A stretch of 64,000 bases of DNA, from contig NZ_PVTL01000007.1 of assembly GCF_003003265.1 (NCBI RefSeq), positions 171,159 to 235,158 on the forward strand. Direction: 5' to 3'. Below the pieces are notes generated by a model. That model did not search any database and had not been told where the DNA came from. It was given only the letters and a program-made list of their open reading frames with translations. Below are positions 19,251-28,087 of the stretch, in pieces. Within the stretch, counting starts at the first letter, position 1. The number at the start of each line of letters is the position of its first letter. Made by a program: the position numbers and the translations under genes. This DNA is from Glaciihabitans tibetensis (GTDB lineage Bacteria; Actinomycetota; Actinomycetes; Actinomycetales; Microbacteriaceae).

Positions 19251-19784
19251 GACGCCGCGGACGCGGACCGGGGTAACTTTCGCGTCGGTGAAGTGACATT
19301 GCCTCAGGTGTCGTGATGTGTCGCTGGCTGAGAAACGAAGTGCCACAATTCGTCGAAGCGACTTGGCTGAAGTGTCCCGTTTCGTCGATTGTCGGCGCCG
19401 AGGTGGCGCGATTGGTCGCAACGTCTTAACAAGTTGCGACCACTTGTGGCGCCTCAGCGCGGGCCTGCGGGGGCGAGCGCGAGGTGTCACGATTGGTCGA
19501 TGGCGCAAGTTTATGGCGGGCGCCTCAACGTTCGTTCGGGGTGCAAGAGCCCGGGATGGCGGCGCAGTGAGATGGCGGCGCATTAAGCTCGCAGGGCAGT
19601 GATGTGGCGCTTCGGTCTACTGGGCAGCACGAGCGTGCGTCCCGGGTGGCGGCTCGAACGGCCACGCCGTTGACCGACGCGCGCGACCGACGATGGCGAC
19701 AGAGGAGCACGTCGGATTTCATTGCGCGCGATCCCAACACGGAACTGGTCAGCCGACTTTCACCACCGTCCCGACTCAGGACAG
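19251..19784. other. 534-bp intergenic region with degenerate repeats, no convincing gene
   Basis: Open frames here (for example 19318-19602, plus strand) have arginine-rich, low-quality translations and no start signals. Instead a motif of the form AGTGnCnCGATTGGTCGA recurs with variation: AAGTGCCACAATTCGTCGA near 19340, AAGTGTCCCGTTTCGTCGA near 19371, GTGGCGCGATTGGTCG near 19403 and GTGTCACGATTGGTCGA near 19484. Related motifs occur near 28.0 kb and 63.8 kb. Confidence 0.55.
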
Positions 19785-20681
19785 CTAGCGTGTCACGACC
19801 AGTTCGGCCGCCGGGTCTGCCGCCCATTCGTTGAGCGACCCGTCGTACAGTGCGACCCGGCGCTCGCCGAGCAGAGTGAGGGCGAGGGCGGTCGCTGCCG
19901 CGGCGATGCCGCCGCCGCAGTAGATGACGATCGGTCGGTGCGGCGCCGACACGCGCGTGGGCTCGAGGATGTGCTGCAGCTCGGCGTCTGAGGCGAGGGC
20001 GTTCGTTTCTCCGTCGACGAGGCTCGCTGCCGGTATGGAGATACTGCCGGGAATGTGCCCGGCACGCTCGCGCGTCACATCTTCGCCACTGAACTCCCGC
20101 GGCGGTGTCGCGCACACCAGCGTCGCCTCAATCTCGCCGCGCACCACCGCTTCGACGTACCCCTTGTCGACCCACAACTCAGGGCGCTCGCCACCGCTGA
20201 GGACAAAGGTCGACGGTATCGCCGGTTCTGCGGGATGGCCGATGTCGAGCGGTCGTTCTTCGGCCCGCCACTTGGTGAGGCCGCCGTCGAGCACGGCGAC
20301 GCGATCGTAGCCGAAGGCGCGGAACAGCCACCACACGCGCGCGGCCCACTGGCCCACGAGACTGTCGTAGACCACGACCGTCGTGGTGTTGTCGACGCCC
20401 AGCGCACCAATAGCGTCGGCGAATCGTTCCGCGCTCGGACGGGTGAATGGGTAGGCGCCGTCGGGATCGGAGAGGGCATCGATCACATCGACGAACCGGG
20501 CCTCGGGCACGTGGCCGGTCGCCACGTCGGCATCGCGGCCGCTCAGGTAGCCGGTGCTGCCGTCGGCCAACGGATGCGAAAGTACGGTGGTATCGAGAAC
20601 GACCAGTTTGTCGGCGCCCAGGTAGTCAGCGAGCCACTGCGTGGACACCACGGGGGAGTGGAGTGTGGGTCCGAATGTCAT
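19785..20681 (-). CDS. sseA: sulfurtransferase with two rhodanese domains (SseA-like)
   Basis: 298 residues, normal for two-domain rhodaneses. The inactive N-terminal domain shows GYLSGRDADVATGHVPEARFVD and VVYDSLVGQWAARVWW. The C-terminal domain carries the catalytic Cys255 in YCGGGIAA. The loop is neither the classic CRxGx[RT] of thiosulfate enzymes nor CG[ST]GVT of mercaptopyruvate enzymes, so the donor is uncertain. It transfers sulfane sulfur to cyanide or thiols. The ATG is preceded by TAGCGT at exactly six bases, a leaderless promoter. It is transcribed separately from metY although both belong to sulfur metabolism. Confidence 0.92.
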   Translation of the reverse strand: MTFGPTLHSPVVSTQWLADYLGADKLVVLDTTVLSHPLADGSTGYLSGRDADVATGHVPEARFVDVIDALSDPDGAYPFTRPSAERFADAIGALGVDNTTTVVVYDSLVGQWAARVWWLFRAFGYDRVAVLDGGLTKWRAEERPLDIGHPAEPAIPSTFVLSGGERPELWVDKGYVEAVVRGEIEATLVCATPPREFSGEDVTRERAGHIPGSISIPAASLVDGETNALASDAELQHILEPTRVSAPHRPIVIYCGGGIAAAATALALTLLGERRVALYDGSLNEWAADPAAELVVTR

Positions 20682-20687
20682 GACTCC

Positions 20688-20693
20688 ACGCTA
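20688..20693 (-). promoter_or_regulatory. leaderless -10 element of the sulfurtransferase gene
   Basis: TAGCGT, six bases (GGAGTC), then ATG on the minus strand. This matches TANNNT-N6-start. Confidence 0.6.
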
Positions 20694-20771
20694 GCCACCA
20701 CTGCCGACAGACGGACAGGTCGCCCGCCTTCTGAGGTAACACGGGGGCGCCGATTGGGGCGCGAACGTGCG

Positions 20772-21338
20772 TCAGCGGATGGTCTTGCGCGCGCTGATCT
20801 GGCCGGTGTCGAACCCGAGGAGGTGCAGCCCGCCGTGGAAGCGGGCGTGCTCGACCTTGATGCAGCGATCCATCACAACGGTAAGGCCCTTGCTCTCGCC
20901 GTAGACGGCTGCGTCCTCGTTCCAGATGCCGAGCTGGATCCACACAGTTTTGGACCCGGCGGCGACCACGTCGTCGATGACGGAGGGGATGTCGCTGGCC
21001 TTACGAAACACGTCGACGATGTCAGGAATTTCGGGCAGCGAGGCAAGATCGGGGTATGCCTTCTGGCCGAGGATGGTGTCGGCGTTCGGGTTCACGAAGT
21101 ACACGCGATAGTCGCTCGACTGCTGCAGGTAGGTACCGACGAAGTAGCTCGACCGCGTCGCGTTGGGGGAGGCCCCGACAATCGCGATCGACTTGGCGCG
21201 ACGCAGGATGGCGAGGCGTTCCTTCGCCGAAGGTCCGACCCAGGTGCGCTGGGTGCGCAATAGCTTGGCCAGTGGTGAGCTGGCAGGCAGGTCGCAGGTG
21301 AGCCCGTTGCTCAACTGGGTGGTGACGGTGTCGGTCAT
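20772..21338 (-). CDS. CoA-binding Rossmann protein (YccU family)
   Basis: 188 residues. A single CoA_binding domain has the nucleotide loop AIVGASPNATRSSYFVGTYL, YFVNPNADTILG and KTVWIQLGIWNEDA, followed by MDRCIKVEHARF, in which a conserved cysteine in VMDRC is typical. The domain resembles that of succinyl-CoA synthetase but lacks a catalytic partner; the role of the family is not established. It lies seven bases after metY on the same strand, so the two genes are probably cotranscribed. A GATAAT hexamer overlapping the metY stop may give it an additional leaderless promoter. Confidence 0.88.
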   Translation of the reverse strand: MTDTVTTQLSNGLTCDLPASSPLAKLLRTQRTWVGPSAKERLAILRRAKSIAIVGASPNATRSSYFVGTYLQQSSDYRVYFVNPNADTILGQKAYPDLASLPEIPDIVDVFRKASDIPSVIDDVVAAGSKTVWIQLGIWNEDAAVYGESKGLTVVMDRCIKVEHARFHGGLHLLGFDTGQISARKTIR

Positions 21339-21344
21339 AGCCCG

Positions 21345-21350
21345 ATTATC
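21345..21350 (-). promoter_or_regulatory. possible internal leaderless -10 overlapping the metY stop codon
   Basis: GATAAT stands six bases before the ATG of the CoA-binding gene on the minus strand and contains the TAA of metY. It is one base from TATAAT-like consensus, so a downstream-only transcript is possible. Confidence 0.35.
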
Positions 21351-22695
21351 CCTTCAGCGCCGCGTCGAGCGCCTGGTCGAGATCGTAAATGATGTCTTCC
21401 ACATCTTCGATCCCGACGCTGATGCGGACCAGCCCCGGTTCGACACCGGCGTCGGCGAGCTGCTGGGCCGAGAGCTGGGCGTGGGTGGTGGATGCCGGGT
21501 GGATCACCAAAGTCTTGGCATCGCCGATGTTGGCGAGGTGGCTGGCAAGGTCGAGCGATTCGATGAACTTCTGGCCGGCCTCCCGCGCGCTCCGGGTTGC
21601 AGTAGCGCCGCCCGTGCTGGCACTGCCCTTGCCAGCACTGACGCCAAAGCTGAACACCGCGCCCGCACCCTTGGGGAGGTACTTATTCGCACGGTCGTGG
21701 TGCGGATGCGCGGGTAGCCCCGCCCAGTTGACGTAGTCGATGCGGGGGTCGGCGTCGAGCCACTCGGCGACCACGCGGGCGTTGTCGACGTGCGCCTGCA
21801 GCCGGAACGGGAGCGTCTCCACTCCCTGCGCGAGCAGCCAGGCGGAGTGCGGGGAGAGGGCCGGGCCGATGTCGCGCAGCTGCTCCGCGCGGAGCCGGGT
21901 GAGGAACGCGTACTCGCCGAAATTGCCGTCCCAGTTGAGCCCGCCGTACGACGGCACCGGCTGGGTGAACAGCGGAAAGTGCTCGTTCGCCCAGGCGAAC
22001 CGCCCACTTTCGACCACGACACCACCGAGTGTGGTGCCGTGCCCGCCGAGAAACTTGGTCGCGGAATGGATGACGACGTCTGCGCCCCACTCGATCGGAC
22101 GGTTCAGATAGGGGGTGGCGATGGTCGAGTCGATGATGAGCGGCAGGTTGTGGGCGTGGGCTACATCGGCGAGTCCCTCGAGGTCCGCGATTTCGCCCGA
22201 CGGGTTCGCGATGGTCTCGGCGAAGATCAGTTTGGTTTTGTCGGTGATGGCCGCGGCGTAGTCGGCCGGGTCTGAACTGTGGACGAAGGTGGTGTCGACT
22301 CCGAAACGTCGCAACGTGACATCCAGCTGCGTAATCGATCCGCCGTACAGGTTCGCCGAGGCGACGATGTGGTCCCCGGCGCCGGCGAGCGAGGCGAAGG
22401 TGATGAATTGCGCGCTGAGACCGCTCGCGGTGGCCACAGCGCCGAGCCCGCCCTCGAGGCTGGCGACCCGTTCCTCGAACGCGGCGACCGTCGGGTTGGC
22501 CAGGCGCGAGTAGATGTTGCCGTACTTCTGCAGCGCAAACCTTGCGGCGGCGTCGGCGGTGTCGTCGAAAACGAACGCGCTCGACTGGTAGATGGGGAGC
22601 GCGCGGGCGCCCGTCACGGGGTCGGGGATGTTGCCAGCGTGGATTGCCCGGGTGCGGAATCCCCAATTGCGGTCGGAGATGTCGTGTTCAGCCAT
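21346..22695 (-). CDS. metY: O-acetylhomoserine sulfhydrylase / aminocarboxypropyltransferase
   Basis: 449 residues, typical for MetY (about 430-450) and longer than MetB or MetC. It is a Cys/Met-metabolism PLP enzyme: LPIYQSSAFVFDD near the start, SRLANPTVAAFEERVASLEGG, and SATKFLGGHGTTLGG with Lys214 forming the Schiff base. It converts O-acetylhomoserine plus sulfide to homocysteine in the cytosol. The start is supported by TAGCGT exactly six bases upstream. I see no SAM riboswitch in the 65 bases before it. With metG and metQNI it forms the methionine theme of this window. Confidence 0.95.
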   Translation of the reverse strand: MAEHDISDRNWGFRTRAIHAGNIPDPVTGARALPIYQSSAFVFDDTADAAARFALQKYGNIYSRLANPTVAAFEERVASLEGGLGAVATASGLSAQFITFASLAGAGDHIVASANLYGGSITQLDVTLRRFGVDTTFVHSSDPADYAAAITDKTKLIFAETIANPSGEIADLEGLADVAHAHNLPLIIDSTIATPYLNRPIEWGADVVIHSATKFLGGHGTTLGGVVVESGRFAWANEHFPLFTQPVPSYGGLNWDGNFGEYAFLTRLRAEQLRDIGPALSPHSAWLLAQGVETLPFRLQAHVDNARVVAEWLDADPRIDYVNWAGLPAHPHHDRANKYLPKGAGAVFSFGVSAGKGSASTGGATATRSAREAGQKFIESLDLASHLANIGDAKTLVIHPASTTHAQLSAQQLADAGVEPGLVRISVGIEDVEDIIYDLDQALDAALKG

Positions 22696-22701
22696 GCCGA
22701 A

Positions 22702-22707
22702 ACGCTA
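22702..22707 (-). promoter_or_regulatory. leaderless -10 element of metY
   Basis: TAGCGT, six bases (TTCGGC), then ATG on the minus strand. No Shine-Dalgarno site is present, which supports a leaderless transcript. Confidence 0.55.
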
Positions 22708-22760
22708 CCCGAGGTGTCCACTTGCCGCCGGTCTCGGCGTAACAATTCATCGGGTACGGC

Positions 22761-25124
22761 TCAGTGGATGCCCGGGCGGGTCGTCTCCGCCTCGGTTGCC
22801 GGGAAGTGGATTTCGCGTTCCGGGGCGCGAATCTCACGTTCTAATGCGCCGGCGGCGCGCCGCTCGGATACTCGGAGCGCGAGATACGCGGCCATGGCCA
22901 CCGCACCGAACCCGGCGAGCACCCACATCCAGGTGCCGTACCGGTCGCCGAGGTCAGCCCAGCTGTCGGGTTTGGGGGCGATCACGAGGAAAAACACGGT
23001 CGCGACGGTTGCATACGTGACCGCCCACAGGCGCTTGGAGTGCCCCCAGATGTCCTCCCCCTCGAGTAGGAGGAAGGGCAGCATCGCGATGACGGCACCC
23101 GTCAGCCCCTCCGTGGAGAGGGCGGCGAGCGAGTCCTGCACAAGCGCGGTGCCAAACCCGCCGGGTGTGCCGACCGCGACCGCGACGCTGTAGCCGACCC
23201 AGGAGACAAGAGCGGTAGCCAGGATGATGCCCGTGCGCACCACCCGCGCCGCAGCGCGCAGCGCGATGGTTGCCGTGGCGGGAAAGCTGAGCCCCAGCAT
23301 CAGCCCGAACAGAAATCCCGGGGTGAAGTCGAGCAGTCGGGAGGCGGCCACCCCCGCCACGGTCAGCACCAGGGTCATTGGACGCAGCCGCAGCGTGTAC
23401 GGCAGCTCCCAGCGGTGGAGAAGGATCCGGGCGGTCAGCAGGTAGCTCCCGTACGACGAAACGAGCGCGCCGACGAGGCAGGCGAGGAACAGGCGCACGG
23501 AGACCACGTCGAACCCGAATCCCGGGTCGGCGAAGCAGAGCACCAGGCTGACGACGGAGATCAGCAGGATTCCGCTGAGCTGCGGACGAACCTCGAGCCA
23601 CGCGCGCAGCGCCAGCCAGTGGCCCGGCGCCCGCGGCATCCGCCTGTTCATAAAGACGTAGCGATCTTTGACGGCCGCGCTGAGGAGCTCTGCGGGGAAG
23701 GCGACGAGCACCAGGAAGGCGAGGCCCGCGAGCACCGAACTGCCGATCGCTATGGGGCTGGAGAAGACTGCGGCGACCGTTCCGAGGGAGTTTGACAGGG
23801 AATTGGGCGATGACGCGTCATCGCGGTCACCCGCAGGGTCACTCGCCTCGGATCGCCGGTCGAGGTCGCCGGCCGGCGCGCCCTGAGCGGTGATCGCGGG
23901 GGTGCCGTCGGATGGTGACGAATTGGATGCCGCTGGATCGGCTGCTGCGATGGTCACGGCGGTTTCCGAGGTGGAGGGGACGCCTCCGGGAGCGGTCACC
24001 GTGACCACAAAGTGGTGGTCCCCTGGCTCGACGGTGTTGGGCACGACAACGGTGAGAAAAAACGCGCCATCCTCGCCCACGGTGGTGGCACCGAGGTTGA
24101 CCGGCGTGGAGTGCAACTCAGCCTCGACGGTGCTTGCCGGCGGCAGCCCCGTGGAGCCGAGTGTGACGGTCTGCCCGGGGCGCACTGTGCCGTCGACACC
24201 GCCGATCTCGAGTGTCCACCTGAGCGGGCCGGTCGTGCGGCTCAAACTGCGAGTGCGGCTGGGAGTGGGAGTGGACGTGGGAGTGGATGTGGTGGATCTG
24301 GGTGTGGTGGATGCAGGCGCCGCCTCGGGGTGTGGCGCGGGCGATTCGTTGGGTGTGGGTGTTGGCGTGGGTTCGGGTGTGGGTTCCGGGGTGGGTTCCG
24401 GGGTGGGTTCCGGCGTGGGCTCCGGGGTGGGCTCCACCACGACCTCGACCGTGCTGGTTTCGAACGTTTCGCTGTACAGCGAGGGGGTTCCGGCCGCGTT
24501 GAGCGCGTACGCCTGCAGCAGGTGGCTGCCCGCGGCTACCCTTCCCGTGCACGACCACTGGGTGGATTCCCCGAGACTTACGCGGCAGAACTCGGTGTCT
24601 CCCTCGGTCACACGCACGGAGTGGCCTGCAGGACCGGTGCCGGTCAGCGTCAGGTCGCCGGTGGCGGGGGACCCAGACACGGGGTCGGGCTCGGTCATTT
24701 GCAGCGCCTGCGTGATTGCCGGGGCATCGGGCACTGTGAACACAACGGTGTCACTCTCGGACACCCCGGCGGAGTTCGCCTGCATCACCTGCAGCGCCCA
24801 GTCGCCCGCTGTGAGCCCGGGGAACACGCAGCTGACCGTGGTGCTCCCCGAGGGTGCTTCGGTGAAGCAGGAGTCCACCGCCTCGCCGCCGGAGCCGACC
24901 CCGTCTGCCGACCCCACGTAGAGGTAGGCCTGCACACTTGCCCCGTCCTCGACCGACAGTCGTGCCGTGAGTACGCCCGGCGTGAAGTTCAGCTCGACCG
25001 TTGGCGCGGCGGGCAACGGGTCGGGCGCGGCGCCCACGGCGGAGGAGGCGGCGACTCCACCGAGCACGGTAGACAGCAATATGCCGAGCGCGAGCGCTGT
25101 GGATCCCAGGGTGTGTTTCCGCAT
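22761..25124 (-). CDS. large secreted/multi-pass membrane protein with Ig-like domains and PTPEPT linker
   Basis: 787 residues, family not recognised. Residues 1-32 form a Sec signal peptide. Residues 40-230 are beta-rich with SVEDGASVQAYLYVG and two repeated segments resembling bacterial Ig-like or Big folds. Residues 232-262 are a run of PTPE repeats followed by a Thr/Pro/Ser/Arg-rich stretch, then another Ig-like domain (about 300-395) and a charged segment. From about residue 450 come seven or so membrane segments and a short cytoplasmic tail. GGAGCC lies before the ATG. The layout suggests an extracellular adhesin-like or sensor part on a membrane base. It is monocistronic. Confidence 0.8.
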   Translation of the reverse strand: MRKHTLGSTALALGILLSTVLGGVAASSAVGAAPDPLPAAPTVELNFTPGVLTARLSVEDGASVQAYLYVGSADGVGSGGEAVDSCFTEAPSGSTTVSCVFPGLTAGDWALQVMQANSAGVSESDTVVFTVPDAPAITQALQMTEPDPVSGSPATGDLTLTGTGPAGHSVRVTEGDTEFCRVSLGESTQWSCTGRVAAGSHLLQAYALNAAGTPSLYSETFETSTVEVVVEPTPEPTPEPTPEPTPEPTPEPTPTPTPNESPAPHPEAAPASTTPRSTTSTPTSTPTPSRTRSLSRTTGPLRWTLEIGGVDGTVRPGQTVTLGSTGLPPASTVEAELHSTPVNLGATTVGEDGAFFLTVVVPNTVEPGDHHFVVTVTAPGGVPSTSETAVTIAAADPAASNSSPSDGTPAITAQGAPAGDLDRRSEASDPAGDRDDASSPNSLSNSLGTVAAVFSSPIAIGSSVLAGLAFLVLVAFPAELLSAAVKDRYVFMNRRMPRAPGHWLALRAWLEVRPQLSGILLISVVSLVLCFADPGFGFDVVSVRLFLACLVGALVSSYGSYLLTARILLHRWELPYTLRLRPMTLVLTVAGVAASRLLDFTPGFLFGLMLGLSFPATATIALRAAARVVRTGIILATALVSWVGYSVAVAVGTPGGFGTALVQDSLAALSTEGLTGAVIAMLPFLLLEGEDIWGHSKRLWAVTYATVATVFFLVIAPKPDSWADLGDRYGTWMWVLAGFGAVAMAAYLALRVSERRAAGALEREIRAPEREIHFPATEAETTRPGIH
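24366..24434. repeat. 12-bp coding repeat (PTPE linker)
   Basis: GTGGGTTCCGGG-type units repeat about six times on the plus strand. On the coding strand they specify the PTPE linker of the 787-residue protein. The period of 12 keeps the frame, so length can vary by slippage without frameshift. Confidence 0.85.
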
Positions 25125-25290
25125 GCCGACGGCTCCGTAACTGTGGGGCCGCAGCGCGCCCGACGGATTTGGCGCGGCTCAGGGACCCGGTGGGTGTGTA
25201 TCACCCAGTGAATCGGAATCAGGTTGCGCCCGTGGTGCCGAATCCCGTCAGTTCTGGCCCCAGTTGGGGGCAAACGCGCTCACGCCGTGC

Positions 25291-27006
25291 CTATTTCCAG
25301 CTGGGCAGCCAGTAGTGCACCTGGGTGAAGCGCCAGTCGAGCTGGATTCCCGTCCACATCGGCCAGAAGAAGATGCTGGTGACCACGACCAGGGCCAGAA
25401 ATACGGCGAGAATGCGGATGCCTCGTTCGCGAGCAGCGGGCGGATCACCCCTGCGCCCCAAGAGCTGCCAGACCACGAACGCGATAGCGAGCAGCAAATA
25501 CGGCTCGAACACGATTGTGTAGAACTGGAACACCGTGCGCTCCAGGTAGAGCAGCCAGGGCAGGTAGCCGATCGCGATCGCGGTGAGGATCAGCCCCACC
25601 CGCCACTCGCGGAAGAGCACCAGGCGGTAGAGCAGGTAAATCGCGGCCAGGCCGCCAGCCCACCAGATGAACGGGTTGGCGATGCCAGCGATGGCAGATC
25701 CGCAGTAGTCCACCGCGCAGCCTGCCTCGCCCTTGGCCGCCCCGACGAAGTACATGCTGGTCGGGCGGATCATCAGCAGCCAGGCCAGCGGGTTCGCCGA
25801 GTATGGGTGGGGGCTGTGCTCGTTGACGTGGTAGTTGTACACGTCGGACTGCATGTGCCAGAAACTCTGGAACGCGGTCGGAACCCACGCGAATGTGCCC
25901 TCCCAGGCGTTGCCCGGCTGCGCCGCCCACTGCCGCCCGTAGCCGCCGGCGGTCACGAACCAGCCGGTGAAGTTGACCAGGTAGGTGGCCAGCGCGATCG
26001 GCACCGTGAGCACGAAGCTGACCGGGGCCTGCTTCAGCACGGTGCCGCTCGCCCAGAACTGCACACCGGCGCGGCGGCGGGCGATCGCGTCGACCAGGAG
26101 CGTGTACACCGCGAACCCGGCGAGAAAGTAGAGGCCGTTCCACTTCACCGCGGCCGCGAGCCCGCAGGCCACCCCCGCGGCGATGAGCCACGGACGCCAC
26201 CATAGAGCGGGGCCCCAGTCGGTGGGTTTGTCCCGTTGCTGCCGCCGAGACATCCACATTGCAAGGCGAATGGCACTGTGCCTGCGGTCGAGCAGGATCG
26301 CACCAAAAGCGAGCAGCGCGAAGAACATCACAAAGTTATCGAGCAGCGACACCCGGCTCATCACGATGGCGTTGCCGTCGATCGCCATCAGCAGGCCCGT
26401 GACCGTGGTGACGAGCGGCGACTTGAACAGGCCGTGCGTGATCGCCATCAGCAGGACCACGGCGAGGATGCCGACGACGGCGGTCGAGATGCGCCAGGAC
26501 AGCGAGTTGTCGGCGCCATAGAGCAGGAAACCGAGCGAAATCAGCCATTTGCCGAGCGGCGGGTGCACCACGAACGAGCCGTCGGTGGTGAAGATGTCGG
26601 TGTCGCCCGCCTCGAAACTCGGGTTGGGCTCGGCCGGCCAGGATGCCTCGTAGCCGAGATTCAGCAGCGAGTACGCGTCTTTCACGTAGAAGGTCTCGTC
26701 GAAGACCAGGGAGTGCGGGTTGGACAGGTTCCAGAGGCGCGTGCCGGCGGCCAGCAGCACCACGAGCGCCGGGCCGAGCCAGCGCAGCAGCGTCTCGCGA
26801 CGCGGGGTGGTCGCCAGGCGGTCCCACAGTCGGTCGGGCAGCGTGCGGTCATCACGCGGCTCACGCGGCTGCTGCGCCGCCCGCGGCTCACGCGGCGGCT
26901 GCGCCTGATGTGTCTGCTGCGTCTTTCGGGCAGCGGATGTCGCGTCCGCCGCCTTCTGCTCCTTCGTCAGCAGCGCCTCGAAGTCTTTACTCTGCCTGCT
27001 GTCCAC
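25291..27006 (-). CDS. dolichyl/polyprenyl-phosphate-mannose-protein mannosyltransferase (GT39, PMT)
   Basis: 571 residues, GTG start supported by TACGAT exactly six bases upstream. After a charged 60-residue N-terminus come about ten membrane segments. The first extracytoplasmic loop has FDETFYVKDAYSL with the catalytic DE pair. Actinobacterial PMT O-mannosylates secreted proteins that have crossed the membrane via Sec, using polyprenyl-phosphate mannose. The gene is divergent from rsmI with only 33 bases between the start codons, the same pairing as Rv1002c/Rv1003 in M. tuberculosis. Substrates could include the Ser/Thr/Pro-rich lipoproteins and the PTPE protein encoded here. Confidence 0.94.
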   Translation of the reverse strand: MDSRQSKDFEALLTKEQKAADATSAARKTQQTHQAQPPREPRAAQQPREPRDDRTLPDRLWDRLATTPRRETLLRWLGPALVVLLAAGTRLWNLSNPHSLVFDETFYVKDAYSLLNLGYEASWPAEPNPSFEAGDTDIFTTDGSFVVHPPLGKWLISLGFLLYGADNSLSWRISTAVVGILAVVLLMAITHGLFKSPLVTTVTGLLMAIDGNAIVMSRVSLLDNFVMFFALLAFGAILLDRRHSAIRLAMWMSRRQQRDKPTDWGPALWWRPWLIAAGVACGLAAAVKWNGLYFLAGFAVYTLLVDAIARRRAGVQFWASGTVLKQAPVSFVLTVPIALATYLVNFTGWFVTAGGYGRQWAAQPGNAWEGTFAWVPTAFQSFWHMQSDVYNYHVNEHSPHPYSANPLAWLLMIRPTSMYFVGAAKGEAGCAVDYCGSAIAGIANPFIWWAGGLAAIYLLYRLVLFREWRVGLILTAIAIGYLPWLLYLERTVFQFYTIVFEPYLLLAIAFVVWQLLGRRGDPPAARERGIRILAVFLALVVVTSIFFWPMWTGIQLDWRFTQVHYWLPSWK

Positions 27007-27012
27007 ATCGCA

Positions 27013-27018
27013 ATCGTA
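27013..27018 (-). promoter_or_regulatory. leaderless -10 element of the PMT gene
   Basis: TACGAT, six bases (TGCGAT), then GTG on the minus strand. It matches TANNNT-N6-start and identifies GTG 27006 as the start. Confidence 0.6.
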
Positions 27019-27027
27019 GAGGGGTGG

Positions 27028-27033
27028 GAGAAT
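27028..27033 (+). promoter_or_regulatory. possible -10 element of rsmI
   Basis: GAGAAT stands six bases before the GTG at 27040. GGGAG overlaps it and could also be a Shine-Dalgarno site, so leadered or leaderless expression are both possible. Confidence 0.35.
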
Positions 27034-27039
27034 GACGAC

Positions 27040-27855
27040 GTGATAATCCTCGCGGCAACGCCGATCGGAAACCTCGGTGACGCCTCCCGTCGACTGGTCG
27101 AAGCTCTGACCAACGCCGAGATAATCGCCTCAGAAGACACCCGCACGACCATTCACCTGATGCGGGCGCTCGGCATCGAAAACCGGCCGCGGCTGATCGC
27201 CCTGCACGAGCACAACGAGGTGGAGAAGGCTTCCGAGATTGTCGAGCTTGCCCGCGAAAGCGACGTGCTTGTTCTGACGGATGCCGGCATGCCCGCGATC
27301 AGCGACCCCGGGTTTCCGCTGGTGGCGGCAGCGGCTGCCGCGGGGGTAACCGTCACCGCCCTGCCCGGGCCGAGCGCCGTGCTGACCGCGCTCGCCCTGT
27401 CGGGCCTTCCCACCGACCGCTTCTCGTTCGAGGGGTTCCTCCCGCGCAAGAGCCGCGTCGCCTACTTCACCGTTCTCGCCCGCGAGGAACGCACGATGGT
27501 GTTCTTCGAGTCGCCGAACCGCCTCAGCGACGCGCTCCGCGACCTAGCGGCGGCCCTCGGCGACGACCGCCGGGTGGTGGTCTGCCGCGAGCTCACGAAG
27601 CTGCACGAGGAGGTGCGCCGCGGAACCGCCGCCGAACTGGCCGAGTACTTCGCGGAGGGGGCCCGGGGCGAGATCTGTATCGTCGTCGAGGGCGCCGCCC
27701 CCGCGACATCCGACCTGCCCACGGGCATCGCCCAGGTGCTGTCTCTGGTTACCGAGGGCTCACGCCTGAAAGAGGCTGCCTCGGAGGTTGCCGACGCCAC
27801 CGGGCTCAGCCGCCGCGACCTCTACGAAGGAGCGCTCGCCGCTCGCAAGGGTTAG
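27040..27855 (+). CDS. rsmI: 16S rRNA (cytidine-1402-2'-O)-methyltransferase
   Basis: 271 residues from GTG (E. coli RsmI has 286). Tetrapyrrole-methylase-fold signature: ILAATPIGNLGDAS at the very N-terminus, IASEDTRTT, LTDAGMPAISDPG and ALPGPSAVLTALALSGLP, then FEGFLPRKS. It 2'-O-methylates C1402 in the ribosomal P site using SAM. An open frame continues far upstream of the GTG, but that part is the antisense of PMT. It is monocistronic and divergent from PMT. Confidence 0.95.
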   Translation: MIILAATPIGNLGDASRRLVEALTNAEIIASEDTRTTIHLMRALGIENRPRLIALHEHNEVEKASEIVELARESDVLVLTDAGMPAISDPGFPLVAAAAAAGVTVTALPGPSAVLTALALSGLPTDRFSFEGFLPRKSRVAYFTVLAREERTMVFFESPNRLSDALRDLAAALGDDRRVVVCRELTKLHEEVRRGTAAELAEYFAEGARGEICIVVEGAAPATSDLPTGIAQVLSLVTEGSRLKEAASEVADATGLSRRDLYEGALAARKG

Positions 27856-27879
27856 TCAGGCGCTAGCTGCGGCTGCGAG

Positions 27880-28080
27880 CGCGAGTTTCGGCTTTCAGCG
27901 CGACCTGAAAGTCTCGACCGGCCACTTGTCGTCGTGTGCACGTTTCACCCCTCGCCGAGAGGTCAGTTCTGGGCGTTTTTCTCGCGGAAGACCCCCACGA
28001 GTGCCCGGTCGATGAGCGGGTTTTCTCGCGAATTGTCCTCTGGGCGTCGGTACCGTCGACGGCTGTCCTTTCGGCACCGC
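27880..28080. repeat. intergenic region with degenerate repeats (rsmI to lipoprotein)
   Basis: There is no gene in the 232 bases between rsmI and the lipoprotein stop. CGAGTGCCCGGTCGATGAG (27998-28016) resembles CGAGTGGCCAGCTATCGATGAG (split here as 63787-63808), and CGACCGGCCACTTGTCG near 27915 reads as an inverted relative. The region belongs to the same loose family as 19251-19784. Confidence 0.35.
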
Positions 28081-28087
28081 GAGGTCG

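Noticed and set aside
19318..19602. 94-codon open frame in the 19-kb intergenic region
   Set aside because: Arginine-rich translation, no ribosome site or promoter, and it covers degenerate repeats.
24366..24434. Regular repeats that might suggest a CRISPR array
   Set aside because: Units are 12 bp, in frame, without spacers, and encode the PTPE linker.
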